Shown: positions 56,429-64,000 of the stretch, piece after piece
Layout of the letters: each line of letters opens with the position of its first letter
Position numbering within the stretch: position 1 is the stretch's first letter
NCBI RefSeq assembly: GCF_018223745.1
Contig: NZ_CP073653.1
Location: 260,501-324,500, forward strand
Source: Clostridium beijerinckii
GTDB taxonomy: Bacteria > Bacillota > Clostridia > Clostridiales > Clostridiaceae
Direction of reading: 5' to 3'
Length of the DNA: 64,000 bases
Made by a program: the position numbers and the translations under genes
Notes under the pieces: model-generated
The model's input: only the letters and a program-made list of their open reading frames with translations
The model's database searches: none
What the model was told of the DNA's origin: nothing

Positions 56429-57665
56429 TTTTATTGTAAATAGTTTAGATGCTATGAATATAATTTATTTATGGGTGGTATTAAATAAAAGGAATAGTAG
56501 CTGGCATAGGTTTTTATTTACGGTAATTATTTGTTCAAGCTCAGTCACGACTGTAGAATACTTTAAATTGAACTTTGTTATTTCATATATATTAATGACT
56601 ATAACAATTAAAATTATATATAAAAGAGAATTAAAAGATATTGTATTGCAGTTTTTTTTGGTATTATTTACAGAAATGAGTTTTCAATTGGTGATTTCTA
56701 CAATTGTATATAGAATTATTTATGGTGAGTTTATTAAAGGAATTATCTTGGAGTTAATAACACTTGTGAGTATAGCTATTTTTTCAAAACTAAATTCTAA
56801 CAATAAGATTAATTTTGAGAAAATAAATAATGATATTTCCATGTACCTGATTTTAACATTTAGTATAGATGTTATAATTTTTAAAATTATTTTGATTTAT
56901 GATGATACACTAATCTCAAACAATTTACCAATTACAGCTTTGATAGTTAGTATATTAGTTAGTTCTCAAATACTAATATATAATTATATAATTAGGGGGA
57001 TGAAAGAAAATGAAAAATTGAAAATATCAAGGGAATATAATGAAGTAATTAATGAAATTGTTCAAGAGATAAAGCAACGACAACACGATTTTGTTAATTA
57101 TAAGAATACAATACGAGGAATCGTTGAAATTGTAGATGAGGATAAGATAGGACAGGCGATTAGGAATTATATTAAAGATGAAGATATATATGATGATAAG
57201 ATAAATGAACTTGTATATATTGATAATGTAATTATTAGGTCTATAGTATATAGAAATATGTGTAAGGCTAAGAAGAATAATATCAATTTTCAATATGAAA
57301 TTGAAAACAATGTTTTAGATAATATTTTAAGTTATAATGAAATATCAAATTTATTAAATAATTTGTTGAATAATGCTTTTGAGGAAGTAATGAAAGATGA
57401 CTGCATCAAAAAGAATATTGAAATTAAGATCCTAAAAGAAGGGGAAACACATTATCTAATAGTTAAAAATAATCTTTCAAACGCGAATAATGTTAATATA
57501 AATGATATGCTTACCAGAGGTTATTCCACTAAAAATACAGGCACACGAGGTTATGGACTTTATAATGTAGAACAAATAATTACGTCACATAAAGGGTGCC
57601 TGGAAGTTAAAGTGGAATCAAAAGAAATTATTTTAAATATTTATTTTAATAATTCTTCAGGATAA
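56418..57665 (+). CDS. agrC: AgrC-like sensor histidine kinase
   Basis: 415 residues. Six or so membrane helices in the first 190 residues form the peptide sensor; the kinase part has the histidine in KQRQHDFVNYKNTIRGIVE (about His222), an N-box LLNNLLNNAFEEVMKD and a G-box GYSTKNTGTRGYGLYNV typical of the GHKL/HPK10 kinases that respond to cyclic peptides. Its last 25 bp overlap agrD on the opposite strand, so the two 3' ends share complementary RNA. Co-transcribed with agrA, in the reverse order to the S. aureus agrBDCA locus. Confidence 0.9.
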   Translation: MLSNFIVNSLDAMNIIYLWVVLNKRNSSWHRFLFTVIICSSSVTTVEYFKLNFVISYILMTITIKIIYKRELKDIVLQFFLVLFTEMSFQLVISTIVYRIIYGEFIKGIILELITLVSIAIFSKLNSNNKINFEKINNDISMYLILTFSIDVIIFKIILIYDDTLISNNLPITALIVSILVSSQILIYNYIIRGMKENEKLKISREYNEVINEIVQEIKQRQHDFVNYKNTIRGIVEIVDEDKIGQAIRNYIKDEDIYDDKINELVYIDNVIIRSIVYRNMCKAKKNNINFQYEIENNVLDNILSYNEISNLLNNLLNNAFEEVMKDDCIKKNIEIKILKEGETHYLIVKNNLSNANNVNINDMLTRGYSTKNTGTRGYGLYNVEQIITSHKGCLEVKVESKEIILNIYFNNSSG

Positions 57666-57760
57666 TCTGGTTCACCTATGTAGCCTGCACAGCTTGTGTT
57701 TGATACTAAATTAAAGAATTTAATTAGTAAGGCTGAAAAAATGTTTAGTGATTTTTGCAT
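57641..57760 (-). CDS. agrD: AgrD-like autoinducing peptide precursor (39 aa)
   Basis: A short gene: AAAGGAGGTG eight bases before ATG 57760, stop at 57641. Sequence begins MQKSLNIFSALLIKFFNLVS, an amphipathic N-terminal helix, and ends NTSCAGYIGEPDYPEELLK. This is the AgrD plan: leader, a cysteine starting the ring, then an acidic C-terminus with the conserved E-P and P. The ring would be a thiolactone of Cys-Ala-Gly-Tyr-Ile after AgrB cuts before GEPDYP. It starts inside agrB (41-bp overlap) and ends antisense to agrC. Confidence 0.88.
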   Translation of the reverse strand: MQKSLNIFSALLIKFFNLVSNTSCAGYIGEPDYPEELLK

Positions 57761-58322
57761 TATAAACACCTCCTTTAAGATTAATTATTATCACTTGAAT
57801 AACTTCTAACAATAAACTTAGAAAGATACAATTACATACTTGTGTGTCTCTAAGTTTAAAAAATAATATGCACCAGAAAGTAAGAGATATTAAAGAAAGT
57901 ATTTTTAATATCTTTTTATTTTTTACGGGTCTTTTTTCATTACGACAAGGAGCATAAACTGAAGTTATAATGAATGATATTATAAAAAATATAATGTAAA
58001 AATATATATTTAATTTAGGCGATAATATGCTGAATAATAATATTATTAAGAAATATATTATACTGCAAATTAAGCACGAATTAAATGTTTTGCAATGAAT
58101 ACCTCCCATAAAAATTCTTGTTGAGTTTAGAATAACAAAAATCAAGAAAAAGAAAGGTAATTGCTTTAGAGATAAGAAGATTGATAATATTATTACTGAC
58201 TTACTTAAATCCCCTAGAATTACTTGTAGTGAATATTGAATTTTTAGAAGATCCTTTTCGGTTAAAGAATTATTATTTTTACCTAAGTATTCTGTTAAAA
58301 ACGTTGCTACTGAATTTATCAT
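57720..58322 (-). CDS. agrB: AgrB-like cysteine protease/exporter
   Basis: 200 residues, mostly membrane helices. The AgrB catalytic pair lies in FMGGIHCKTFNSCLICS: His of GGIH and the Cys seven residues later. It cuts and cyclises the AgrD precursor at the membrane. N-terminal EYLGKNNNSLTEKDLLKIQY is typical. The agrD start codon is inside its 3' end, so the pair is translationally coupled. GCGAGG precedes the ATG. Lies 56 bp after the DUF2334-like gene on the same strand. Confidence 0.92.
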   Translation of the reverse strand: MINSVATFLTEYLGKNNNSLTEKDLLKIQYSLQVILGDLSKSVIILSIFLSLKQLPFFFLIFVILNSTRIFMGGIHCKTFNSCLICSIIYFLIILLFSILSPKLNIYFYIIFFIISFIITSVYAPCRNEKRPVKNKKILKILSLISLTFWCILFFKLRDTQVCNCIFLSLLLEVIQVIIINLKGGVYNAKITKHFFSLTN

Positions 58323-58342
58323 TTTAACCTCGCATGTATGTA

Positions 58343-58379
58343 ATTGAATAGTACAGTCATAATATTTGTATTATTCAAT
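58343..58379. repeat. Inverted repeat before agrB
   Basis: ATTGAATA (58343-58350) and TATTCAAT (58372-58379) face each other over the stop codon of the upstream gene. It might be an AgrA-type control site or a weak terminator; no proof of either. Confidence 0.4.
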
Positions 58380-59743
58380 CATTTATTTATAAGTTCATCG
58401 ATATGAACCATTGTATATTTATCAGTTTTAAGTGTTCTAACTATTTGCTGCAATGGTGAGTTTTCATCATAGGTCACATTTAGCTTATTATTAGTAGTAT
58501 CAAAATTTATATATTTTAATTCAACAAATGGATGATAGTAAAAGCTATGAAGTATATAAGGGTTATAATTATTGAGTCCATCAATTATAGATGAAGGATT
58601 TGAATCATGCACATATCCTAAAGGGGTTGGTACAAATAAGTGATAGTCATCAGATTTATATATGTTGCTTTGTGATCCATCAAAAGATTCATATATATAC
58701 TGAAAATAATCCTCAATAACCTTTCGTTGAAGTTGGGTTTTTTGATAATGAGGACTTTCGAAATATGATATAGGAATGTTTAAAGCACTTGCAGTATCAA
58801 TCCCGTTTTCAACAATGCTTCGAGTTTCAGGAATTGTATTATTTACATCCTTAGACATTTCTTCACCAGTACCACTTTCTTCATTACCATGTTGATGGGT
58901 ATAACCATGAAGTCCTATTTTAGCGCCTCTATTAATTAAATAATCTAAAAGATTAACAAAGCCTACATTTACTATATTATTATTTTTTAATAAATCATTA
59001 TCAATATTATCTTCAGGAGATTTAAATCTAGGAATCCAACTAACATGAAATTTTACTCCTTTAGAATATAAAAGATCAGCCATACATTTTATTTTTGTTT
59101 GATTTGTGTCAGTAAAATTTGAACCACCACAAGCAAAGTCTTCCCATCTCATTAAGGCAATCTTATCACTGTATAATATGTAAGGTTCTTCTGGAGCTTT
59201 GACATTACTATTAATTAAGCTAATACTATTATTTTTAAAGTCAAATACTGCAACTAAATCAAATAGTTGTTCTATATCTGATATTGAAATATAATAAGTG
59301 CCATTATATTTTATTAAATTACCACGAAGAGAACCTGAATTAGAATTTTTATAATAACAATCTTTAGTTAACGAAATTTTATTATTATTGCCGTATAATA
59401 AAATTTCGTTAACTGAAACATAAAGGGTATAGCTAAGTTTATCACAAATAAAACTAAGTGGTATATAGTATCGTTGGGATTTAAGTAGCATAGGAACATT
59501 AGCAATGTTAGTTTCGCTTAAAATATTTAAGTTTACTCCATTAATTTCTGCCACAGGTGTATCTGAGAAGTTAATCTTAGAATTATATGTGCTTTTAAAA
59601 TTACTCTTTGGAAATGAACTTGAGTATATGGTTTTGTTTATTATAATTATATTTTTTCTGAGGTTAATTATAGCATAAATTATAAATATAGATAGAAATA
59701 TTCCTAAAAAACAAAAAACATAGAATTTTATAGTTCTTTTCAT
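58379..59743 (-). CDS. DUF2334 (NodB-like) deacetylase-like protein with an N-terminal stalk domain
   Basis: About 454 residues from ATG 59743 (AAAGGAG upstream; GTG 59755 is at that site). One N-terminal membrane anchor (about 5-28), a region at about 60-185 resembling a copper-amine-oxidase-N type beta domain (YIPLSFICDKLSYTLYVSV), then a DUF2334 domain with the deacetylase-like landmarks ALMRWEDFACGG, KIGLHGYTHQHGNEES and ISYFESPHYQKT. Outside the membrane it may trim or modify surface glycans. Last gene of the glycan set before agrB. Confidence 0.8.
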   Translation of the reverse strand: MKRTIKFYVFCFLGIFLSIFIIYAIINLRKNIIIINKTIYSSSFPKSNFKSTYNSKINFSDTPVAEINGVNLNILSETNIANVPMLLKSQRYYIPLSFICDKLSYTLYVSVNEILLYGNNNKISLTKDCYYKNSNSGSLRGNLIKYNGTYYISISDIEQLFDLVAVFDFKNNSISLINSNVKAPEEPYILYSDKIALMRWEDFACGGSNFTDTNQTKIKCMADLLYSKGVKFHVSWIPRFKSPEDNIDNDLLKNNNIVNVGFVNLLDYLINRGAKIGLHGYTHQHGNEESGTGEEMSKDVNNTIPETRSIVENGIDTASALNIPISYFESPHYQKTQLQRKVIEDYFQYIYESFDGSQSNIYKSDDYHLFVPTPLGYVHDSNPSSIIDGLNNYNPYILHSFYYHPFVELKYINFDTTNNKLNVTYDENSPLQQIVRTLKTDKYTMVHIDELINK

Positions 59744-59844
59744 ATGTTCTCTCACTCCTTTTATTTATGTATAAGTTACTTCTATAAAGGTGTTGTTAAA
59801 AATACATATTGTAAAAATTCAATTGATATATAAAAAGCATAACC

Positions 59845-60135
59845 CTAATCCAATAAATGATATTCCCAGTAAATTATATTTTCATTAAATATATATTTAG
59901 CTATTAAAGCTGTCCAAATATATGTAATAGCATTACAAGGAAGGAGAATTGTTAACTGAATATACTTTAAAAGTATTATGTTTAATATTGAGCCCATTCC
60001 ATAAAGACACATCCCAAGAATTAAATAACCATTTATTTTGTTACTTTTTGAAGATGATTTTTTAAAAAATGTCCCTCCTAAAGCTCCACACAATGTCATG
60101 CTTATTATAAGTAAAAATTTTATACTATTTATCAT
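59845..60135 (-). CDS. EmrE-like small membrane transporter, frameshifted at its 3' end
   Basis: 96 residues in the open frame with three hydrophobic segments. The frame ends in YWEYHLLD, unlike the family. A -1 frame from about 59880 reads NLLGISFIGLGLCFLYIN then stop at 59819, just the fourth helix expected, so one base appears lost in GAAAATATAATT. It pairs with the next gene (11-bp overlap) as an ArnE/ArnF-like or EamA-type heterodimer that could flip a lipid-linked sugar. May be non-functional, or a sequencing error. Confidence 0.75.
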   Translation of the reverse strand: MINSIKFLLIISMTLCGALGGTFFKKSSSKSNKINGYLILGMCLYGMGSILNIILLKYIQLTILLPCNAITYIWTALIAKYIFNENIIYWEYHLLD

Positions 60136-60442
60136 AACTATTAAAAGACACTCCTAAAATTATTAAAATAACTGCTAAAACTTTGTTAGGTGTTATGGTT
60201 TCATTTAGAAAAAGATTGCCGTAGAACATAGATATCACATATGATATGCACATAATAGGATATACTACTACAAGCTTTTCTTTTTCAAAGGACTTAATCA
60301 TAAAGATCGAACCAAATCCATAAAATAAAAAGCCTAGAGGTAAAAACTTAATATTATTTATGCCTATTTTCCATAATAACTGACCTGTAGCAGTTAAAAA
60401 CGCTGATATTAATATGAACATAATACCAATTCTAATTTTCAT
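60125..60442 (-). CDS. EmrE/EamA-like small membrane protein
   Basis: 105 residues, four membrane helices over nearly the full length (IGIMFILISAFLTATGQLLW, LPLGFLFYGFGSIFMIKS, VVVYPIMCISYVISMFYGNL, VLAVILIILGVSFNSY). Size and pattern match the small-multidrug-resistance-like subunits including ArnE/ArnF, which move undecaprenyl-phosphate-linked sugars across the membrane. It overlaps the HAD gene by four bases (ATGA) and the other half-transporter by 11. Flippase for the product of the neighbouring prenyltransferase is likely but inferred. Confidence 0.82.
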   Translation of the reverse strand: MKIRIGIMFILISAFLTATGQLLWKIGINNIKFLPLGFLFYGFGSIFMIKSFEKEKLVVVYPIMCISYVISMFYGNLFLNETITPNKVLAVILIILGVSFNSYDK

Positions 60443-61059
60443 ATGAACTCCTCAATTTCTAATCCGTTCTTGTTAACCTTATACCTATTCTTAACCAAAG
60501 ATAGCATAGGCTTATCTGACAAAGAATCTGAATAAGCAAATGAATTGTCGAAATCAATTTCTAAATTATTTTCATTTAAATATTGTTTTATCCGATGAAC
60601 CTTTTCAATACCCTTGCAATTTTTGCCATGAATCTTATTAGTACATTTCCCATCCAACATCTTAAGCTTAGTTCCTATTATAGTATCAATAGAACTATTT
60701 TTTAAAAAATAGTGTAAATACATTTCTGGAGAAGCTGAAACTAGTAGAATATGGCATCCCTGATCCTTATGAAAGTTTAATTTGCTCATAACTTTTTCAT
60801 TAATTTTTTTTAATAGTACCTTATCATAAAACTCTTCTAATTGTTTTTCATTTAAATATTTTATAGGTGCATATATGGATTCTTTAACATTTTTTATATC
60901 TATAATTTTAAAAAGACACAATAATATTTTTAGAAAAATCATAGGGGTATAGAATATGAGTCTTACTTTTTTGCTAATAGCAAAAAACAACATTAAAAAC
61001 ATAGAATCCCCATTTATAAGGGTATGATCAACATCAAAAATTGCAAAAGGAATTTTCAT
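60439..61059 (-). CDS. HAD-superfamily phosphatase (HAD-IB type)
   Basis: 206 residues. Motif I FDVDHTLINGDS with the nucleophile Asp, motif II ILLVSASPEMYLHYF (Ser), the conserved Lys in GKNCKGIEKVHRIKQYL and motif IV FAYSDSLSDKPMLSL. SerB-like subclass with a helical cap that is partly hydrophobic. Next to a DPPR-synthase-like UbiA protein, it may remove the 5-phosphate from polyprenyl-phosphoribose; HAD-UbiA fusions in other bacteria support this link. Start 16 bp after the UbiA gene. Confidence 0.85.
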   Translation of the reverse strand: MKIPFAIFDVDHTLINGDSMFLMLFFAISKKVRLIFYTPMIFLKILLCLFKIIDIKNVKESIYAPIKYLNEKQLEEFYDKVLLKKINEKVMSKLNFHKDQGCHILLVSASPEMYLHYFLKNSSIDTIIGTKLKMLDGKCTNKIHGKNCKGIEKVHRIKQYLNENNLEIDFDNSFAYSDSLSDKPMLSLVKNRYKVNKNGLEIEEFI

Positions 61060-61074
61060 TAATTCTAATACCTC

Positions 61075-61935
61075 CTATATGCTTAAAATGGCAATACAAG
61101 TGAATCCCCATAATAATATACAATTAAAAAGTTGCTTATCTTTTAATACTATTTCAGCCGGATTTCCACCTACTTCTTTGGAATACATTAAGTAGTAATA
61201 TCTTAAAACTCCAAAAATGATAAAAATACTTGTCCATATAAAGTTATCATTATATGAACCTAATATACAATAGATAGAATAGGACATAATAGTACATGTC
61301 AATGTTATAGTTATAAATTTATCCAGTAAATTTTCAGTATATTGAGATAAATTTTGTCTATGGGAGCTAGCATTTTCACCCAAAACAATTATTTCATTTC
61401 GCCTTTTACCAAATCCTAGAAATAGGGATAAAAATAATGTACATAGAATTATCCATCTGGAAACTTGAACTGTCGTTGAAATTCCACCTGATAGTACTCT
61501 TAAAATAAATCCTAGTGATATTGATAATATATCAATTAAGAAAATATTCTTAAGCTTAAAAGAGTAAGCTAGATTATTTATTACATATAAACATATTATA
61601 ATAAATATAAATTTATCTTGAATAATTGCTAAACTTAATGATATTAAACATAACAGGATTCCTACTATTGAAGCTTGAAGTAGACTGATTTTACCACTTG
61701 CAATAGGTCTGTTGCATTTAATAGGATGTTTTTTATCGCTTTCTCTATCCACAATATCATTAAGTATATAAATAGCGGATGATATGCAGCAAAAAGATAT
61801 AAATGTAATAAAATTTCTTTTTAATAATTCAAGATTCATTAAATTGTTCGAAAAAATTATTGGACCAAAGACAAATAAGTTCTTAACCCATTGCTTAGGG
61901 CGCAATAATTTTATACTATATTTAAAATTATTCAT
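61075..61935 (-). CDS. UbiA-family prenyltransferase (decaprenyl-phosphate phosphoribosyltransferase-like)
   Basis: About 286 residues from ATG 61935 (ATGGAGG five to six bases upstream; ATG 61947 precedes that site). Eight or nine membrane helices. First Asp motif YILNDIVDRESDKKHPIKCN followed by RPIASG; second region KRRNEIIVLGENASSHRQNL; YSKEVGGNPAEIVLKDKQLF near the end. These are the features of DPPR synthase (Rv3806c type), which joins phosphoribose to a polyprenyl phosphate, rather than of quinone UbiA. Overlaps the upstream glycosyltransferase gene by eight bases. Confidence 0.87.
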   Translation of the reverse strand: MNNFKYSIKLLRPKQWVKNLFVFGPIIFSNNLMNLELLKRNFITFISFCCISSAIYILNDIVDRESDKKHPIKCNRPIASGKISLLQASIVGILLCLISLSLAIIQDKFIFIIICLYVINNLAYSFKLKNIFLIDILSISLGFILRVLSGGISTTVQVSRWIILCTLFLSLFLGFGKRRNEIIVLGENASSHRQNLSQYTENLLDKFITITLTCTIMSYSIYCILGSYNDNFIWTSIFIIFGVLRYYYLMYSKEVGGNPAEIVLKDKQLFNCILLWGFTCIAILSI

Positions 61936-63424
61936 TTTTTCCTCCATTACTGTTTACAGTATTGTTATTAAAGGCTGTAATTGCTAATATTATAAAAATC
62001 CATGAAAAAGGATAGCTATATCTGTCTTGAGCTTCTGTGAGTAAACATTGAATGGCAAGACCACAAAACATAATATAAAAGAAATCAATTTTATAATTCA
62101 CATTTTTTTTGTTCTTATATAGGCCAATATAAGTAAGTATTAAAATTGTAATATAAAATAGCTGTGTATAAATTTGCATATCATTACTTAGCTTTATTAA
62201 ATCTCTACCTTCATTTTTGCCCATTATGTCTAAATAATGTTCTTTATTATAAGCTTCATTAAGTCCTAATTGTGACCAATAAACACCACCAAAGTCTCCT
62301 ATACACCATTGTTTAGCATATTTAAAAACAAAAAAACATAATAATTCTATTTTAGGTGTTGTAATTAATCTTTGAGTTATGACTTCTTTTGCCGCTTTAT
62401 CTAAATTAGAATAATCTTCACTATATTTATCTATTAAATTAAAATCTTCTTCATTCCAGCCTCCGCCTGAATAAATATTTGTACCTTTTAGTACTGATGT
62501 ACTTATTGGCTCCATAGGACTCCAAAGAGGATTCTCTGTAATATTTAGGCCTATTAATGTGTAGCTTACAATTACATAAGGGATTATAAACATTAAAATA
62601 ATTAATAAGCTTTTAATTATTTTTAGTTTAATTTTTTCTTTGAAATATAGAAAAATATACATTGTATAAGCAACAATCATTATATACCCAAGGGGCCTAA
62701 AAAGCTGCATAGCACTTAAATATAAGCCTGATATTAAAAAAAATAGAAGTTTATTTTTAATATATCCATTAATTGCTTTAAAAAACATTAATACACTTAG
62801 TAACAATAATGGTATGGCCAGATTCTCTGAGCAATAAACATTATTATAAGTAATCATAGGTGGGTAAATTGAACTTAAAAGTAGTACCCAAATGCTTTTT
62901 GTTTTGTCTTTAAAAATCTCTTTTGATATAAAAAATAATAATATTATGTTTAACATAGAGAAAATAACATTTATAAATCTTATAGCTACTAATGGATTTG
63001 AAAAAACTCTTATGATTAAAGAAAAATATATAACTGTCATGCTCATATGTGGAAATCTAGCAAAATAGCTATAATCTCTAAACATATAAGTAGATCCATG
63101 TGCAAAATCTTCTGCACATATAAACATTCTATTAAAGTCGCTTATAGGAATACTATCAATGTTATAGAACCATAACAATCTTATAACAAATGCGCAAATC
63201 AATATTATAGTAATAATTGATAAGTGTTTATAATTATTTTTTAGACAATAATATGTTATTCCGATTAGCATAATTGAAATAATAAAACAAAAAATTGAAA
63301 ATAATAAATTATTATCATCTTTTTTTAAATATAAATAGATAATACTTCCTATTATGGGAGGTAAAAATAGTACCTTAAGACTTAAATTTAAAAATTTATT
63401 AAACATATTTTTTATATTGTCCAT
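61928..63424 (-). CDS. GT39/ArnT-like polyprenyl-phosphate-sugar glycosyltransferase
   Basis: 498 residues, about 11-12 membrane helices. An early extracytoplasmic loop with the acidic pair SIPISDFNRMFICAEDFAHG and FRDYSYFARFPHMS matches the catalytic aspartate/glutamate region of GT-C enzymes of the ArnT/PMT group; NVYCSENLAIPLLLLSV is the next helix. A large loop (about 300-400) contains SGGGWNEEDF. It would transfer a sugar from a lipid carrier to an outer acceptor. AAAGGATTAT lies before the ATG. First gene of the set; no promoter was identified. Confidence 0.85.
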   Translation of the reverse strand: MDNIKNMFNKFLNLSLKVLFLPPIIGSIIYLYLKKDDNNLLFSIFCFIISIMLIGITYYCLKNNYKHLSIITIILICAFVIRLLWFYNIDSIPISDFNRMFICAEDFAHGSTYMFRDYSYFARFPHMSMTVIYFSLIIRVFSNPLVAIRFINVIFSMLNIILLFFISKEIFKDKTKSIWVLLLSSIYPPMITYNNVYCSENLAIPLLLLSVLMFFKAINGYIKNKLLFFLISGLYLSAMQLFRPLGYIMIVAYTMYIFLYFKEKIKLKIIKSLLIILMFIIPYVIVSYTLIGLNITENPLWSPMEPISTSVLKGTNIYSGGGWNEEDFNLIDKYSEDYSNLDKAAKEVITQRLITTPKIELLCFFVFKYAKQWCIGDFGGVYWSQLGLNEAYNKEHYLDIMGKNEGRDLIKLSNDMQIYTQLFYITILILTYIGLYKNKKNVNYKIDFFYIMFCGLAIQCLLTEAQDRYSYPFSWIFIILAITAFNNNTVNSNGGKNE

Positions 63425-63545
63425 AATAAAATAATCCTTTCATACTCTTAGTTATTAATGTTTAAACATTGATTTAAAATTTCCATTGATAAATTGTACA
63501 TGGTTACAACTTTATATGTAACCATAAATATATACGTGAAAATAG

Positions 63546-63605
63546 TCAGTAACCTTTGATTTAATGTAATTACCACAAAACAATAAAACCAAAGGAGGTT
63601 ACTGA
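63546..63605. repeat. Inverted repeat ahead of a transposase-like remnant
   Basis: CAGTAACC-TTTG and CAAAGG-A-GGTTACTG pair around 31 bp. It may be a terminal repeat or terminator of a degraded element. Confidence 0.45.
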
Positions 63606-63609
63606 ATAA

Positions 63610-63786
63610 GTGGTTAATTATATCAAATTATTCGATATAATTATAGAATTTATTAATTGGGATACATTGAAACATTCAGAATTTAAGTTAAATGCTGATA
63701 ATAAAATTTCGCAACTTTTTACTAAAGATCACTTAAAATCAATGATTTATATATATAACATAAGTTATTTAACTACTAATTTATAA
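63610..63786 (+). pseudogene. Short ORF resembling a truncated transposase N-terminus
   Basis: 58 codons from GTG 63610, after AAAGGAGG about 12 bases upstream. The product has DIIIEFINWDTLKHSEFKLN and NKISQLFTKDHLKSMIYIYN, which recalls the N-terminal helical domain of some IS4-type transposases; no catalytic domain follows. A weak match from memory. Confidence 0.3.
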
Positions 63787-63831
63787 TACAGAAAAGAGTA
63801 AATATCAACAGTAATTGCATAAATTGTAATT

Positions 63832-63892
63832 ATTAATGCATAAACAGAACAATATTACATATATTGAAATATTATTCTGTTTATGCATAATT
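63832..63892. repeat. Long inverted repeat near the right edge
   Basis: TTAATGCATAAACAGAA...AATATT and AATATT...TTCTGTTTATGCATAA, about 22 bp with minor mismatch. Terminator or element end. Confidence 0.5.
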
Positions 63893-63948
63893 GTCCACAA
63901 TTCAATGAAAATGTATTTATTATAATTGGATAACATGATAATATGCAC

Positions 63949-64000
63949 TCATAGATACGAATTATCCAATACACCTTTGGTTTTAGCTGCTTGTTTGATT
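63949..64000 (-). CDS. C-terminal end of an unidentified leftward gene (cut by window edge)
   Basis: The minus strand reads IKQAAKTKGVLDNSYL then TGA at 63949-63951. Only 17 codons are visible, so it may be chance; the composition is coding-like. Confidence 0.3.
   Translation of the reverse strand, partial: IKQAAKTKGVLDNSYL

Noticed and set aside
1-64000. CRISPR arrays, prophage and restriction-modification loci
   Set aside because: No regularly spaced repeats, cas genes, phage structural genes or methylases were found; the DnaD-like and HNH genes stand alone.

Overview
The window is AT-rich, with AGGAGG-type ribosome sites, sigma-A promoters of the TTGACA/TATAAT kind and many long stem terminators. 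It encodes an [FeFe]-hydrogenase maturase (HydE), a bifunctional AdhE, rubrerythrin, a DnaD-like protein, three chemotaxis receptors and an Agr quorum-sensing set. This fits an anaerobic, motile, fermentative cluster I Clostridium, probably close to C. beijerinckii and other solventogenic species. The species call is inference.

Layout. 1-3.3 kb: tail of a LacI-type regulator, a chemotaxis receptor and a CapA-like protein. 3.4-5.4 kb: an apparently intact IS3-family element carrying an extra ORF, sitting between the arms of what looks like the capA terminator. 5.7-9.2 kb: a MacAB-like ABC export operon. 9.5-12.1 kb: a SAM-I riboswitch with two transsulfuration-type PLP enzymes. 12.3-18.7 kb: a MarR regulator and the mannitol operon mtlA-mtlR-mtlF-mtlD, with a decayed second mtlA (promoter still recognisable) between mtlA and mtlR. 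18.9-21.2 kb: the glmS ribozyme and glmS. 21.3-27.5 kb: a block of regulators, a hydrolase, a flavoprotein and an MFS transporter, bounded by a 64-bp imperfect direct repeat and probably acquired.

27.7-42 kb: DnaD-like protein, glucan phosphorylase, AraC regulator, chemotaxis receptor, rubrerythrin, HutD-like protein, 5-formyl-THF cyclo-ligase, a large coiled-coil protein and T-box-controlled thrS. 42-52 kb: a third receptor, tRNA-Leu and tRNA-Gly, an HNH protein, ispF, a fusion of a sigma-I C-terminal domain with an RsgI-type anti-sigma factor, a polysaccharide deacetylase, a DUF3298-type secreted protein next to a dense cluster of DnaA boxes, and hydE. 52.5-55.2 kb: adhE with a long leader.

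55.6-63.4 kb is the most unusual part. agrA-agrC run rightward and converge on a leftward agrB-agrD pair. agrD is a 39-codon gene that overlaps agrB on one side and, in antisense, agrC on the other. Upstream of agrB on the same strand lies a six-gene set: GT39-like glycosyltransferase, UbiA/DPPR-synthase-like prenyltransferase, HAD phosphatase, two EmrE-like half-transporters (one frameshifted) and a DUF2334 deacetylase-like protein. Together these look like a polyprenyl-phosphate sugar pathway that modifies the cell surface. The right edge holds a transposase-like remnant and the last codons of another leftward gene.
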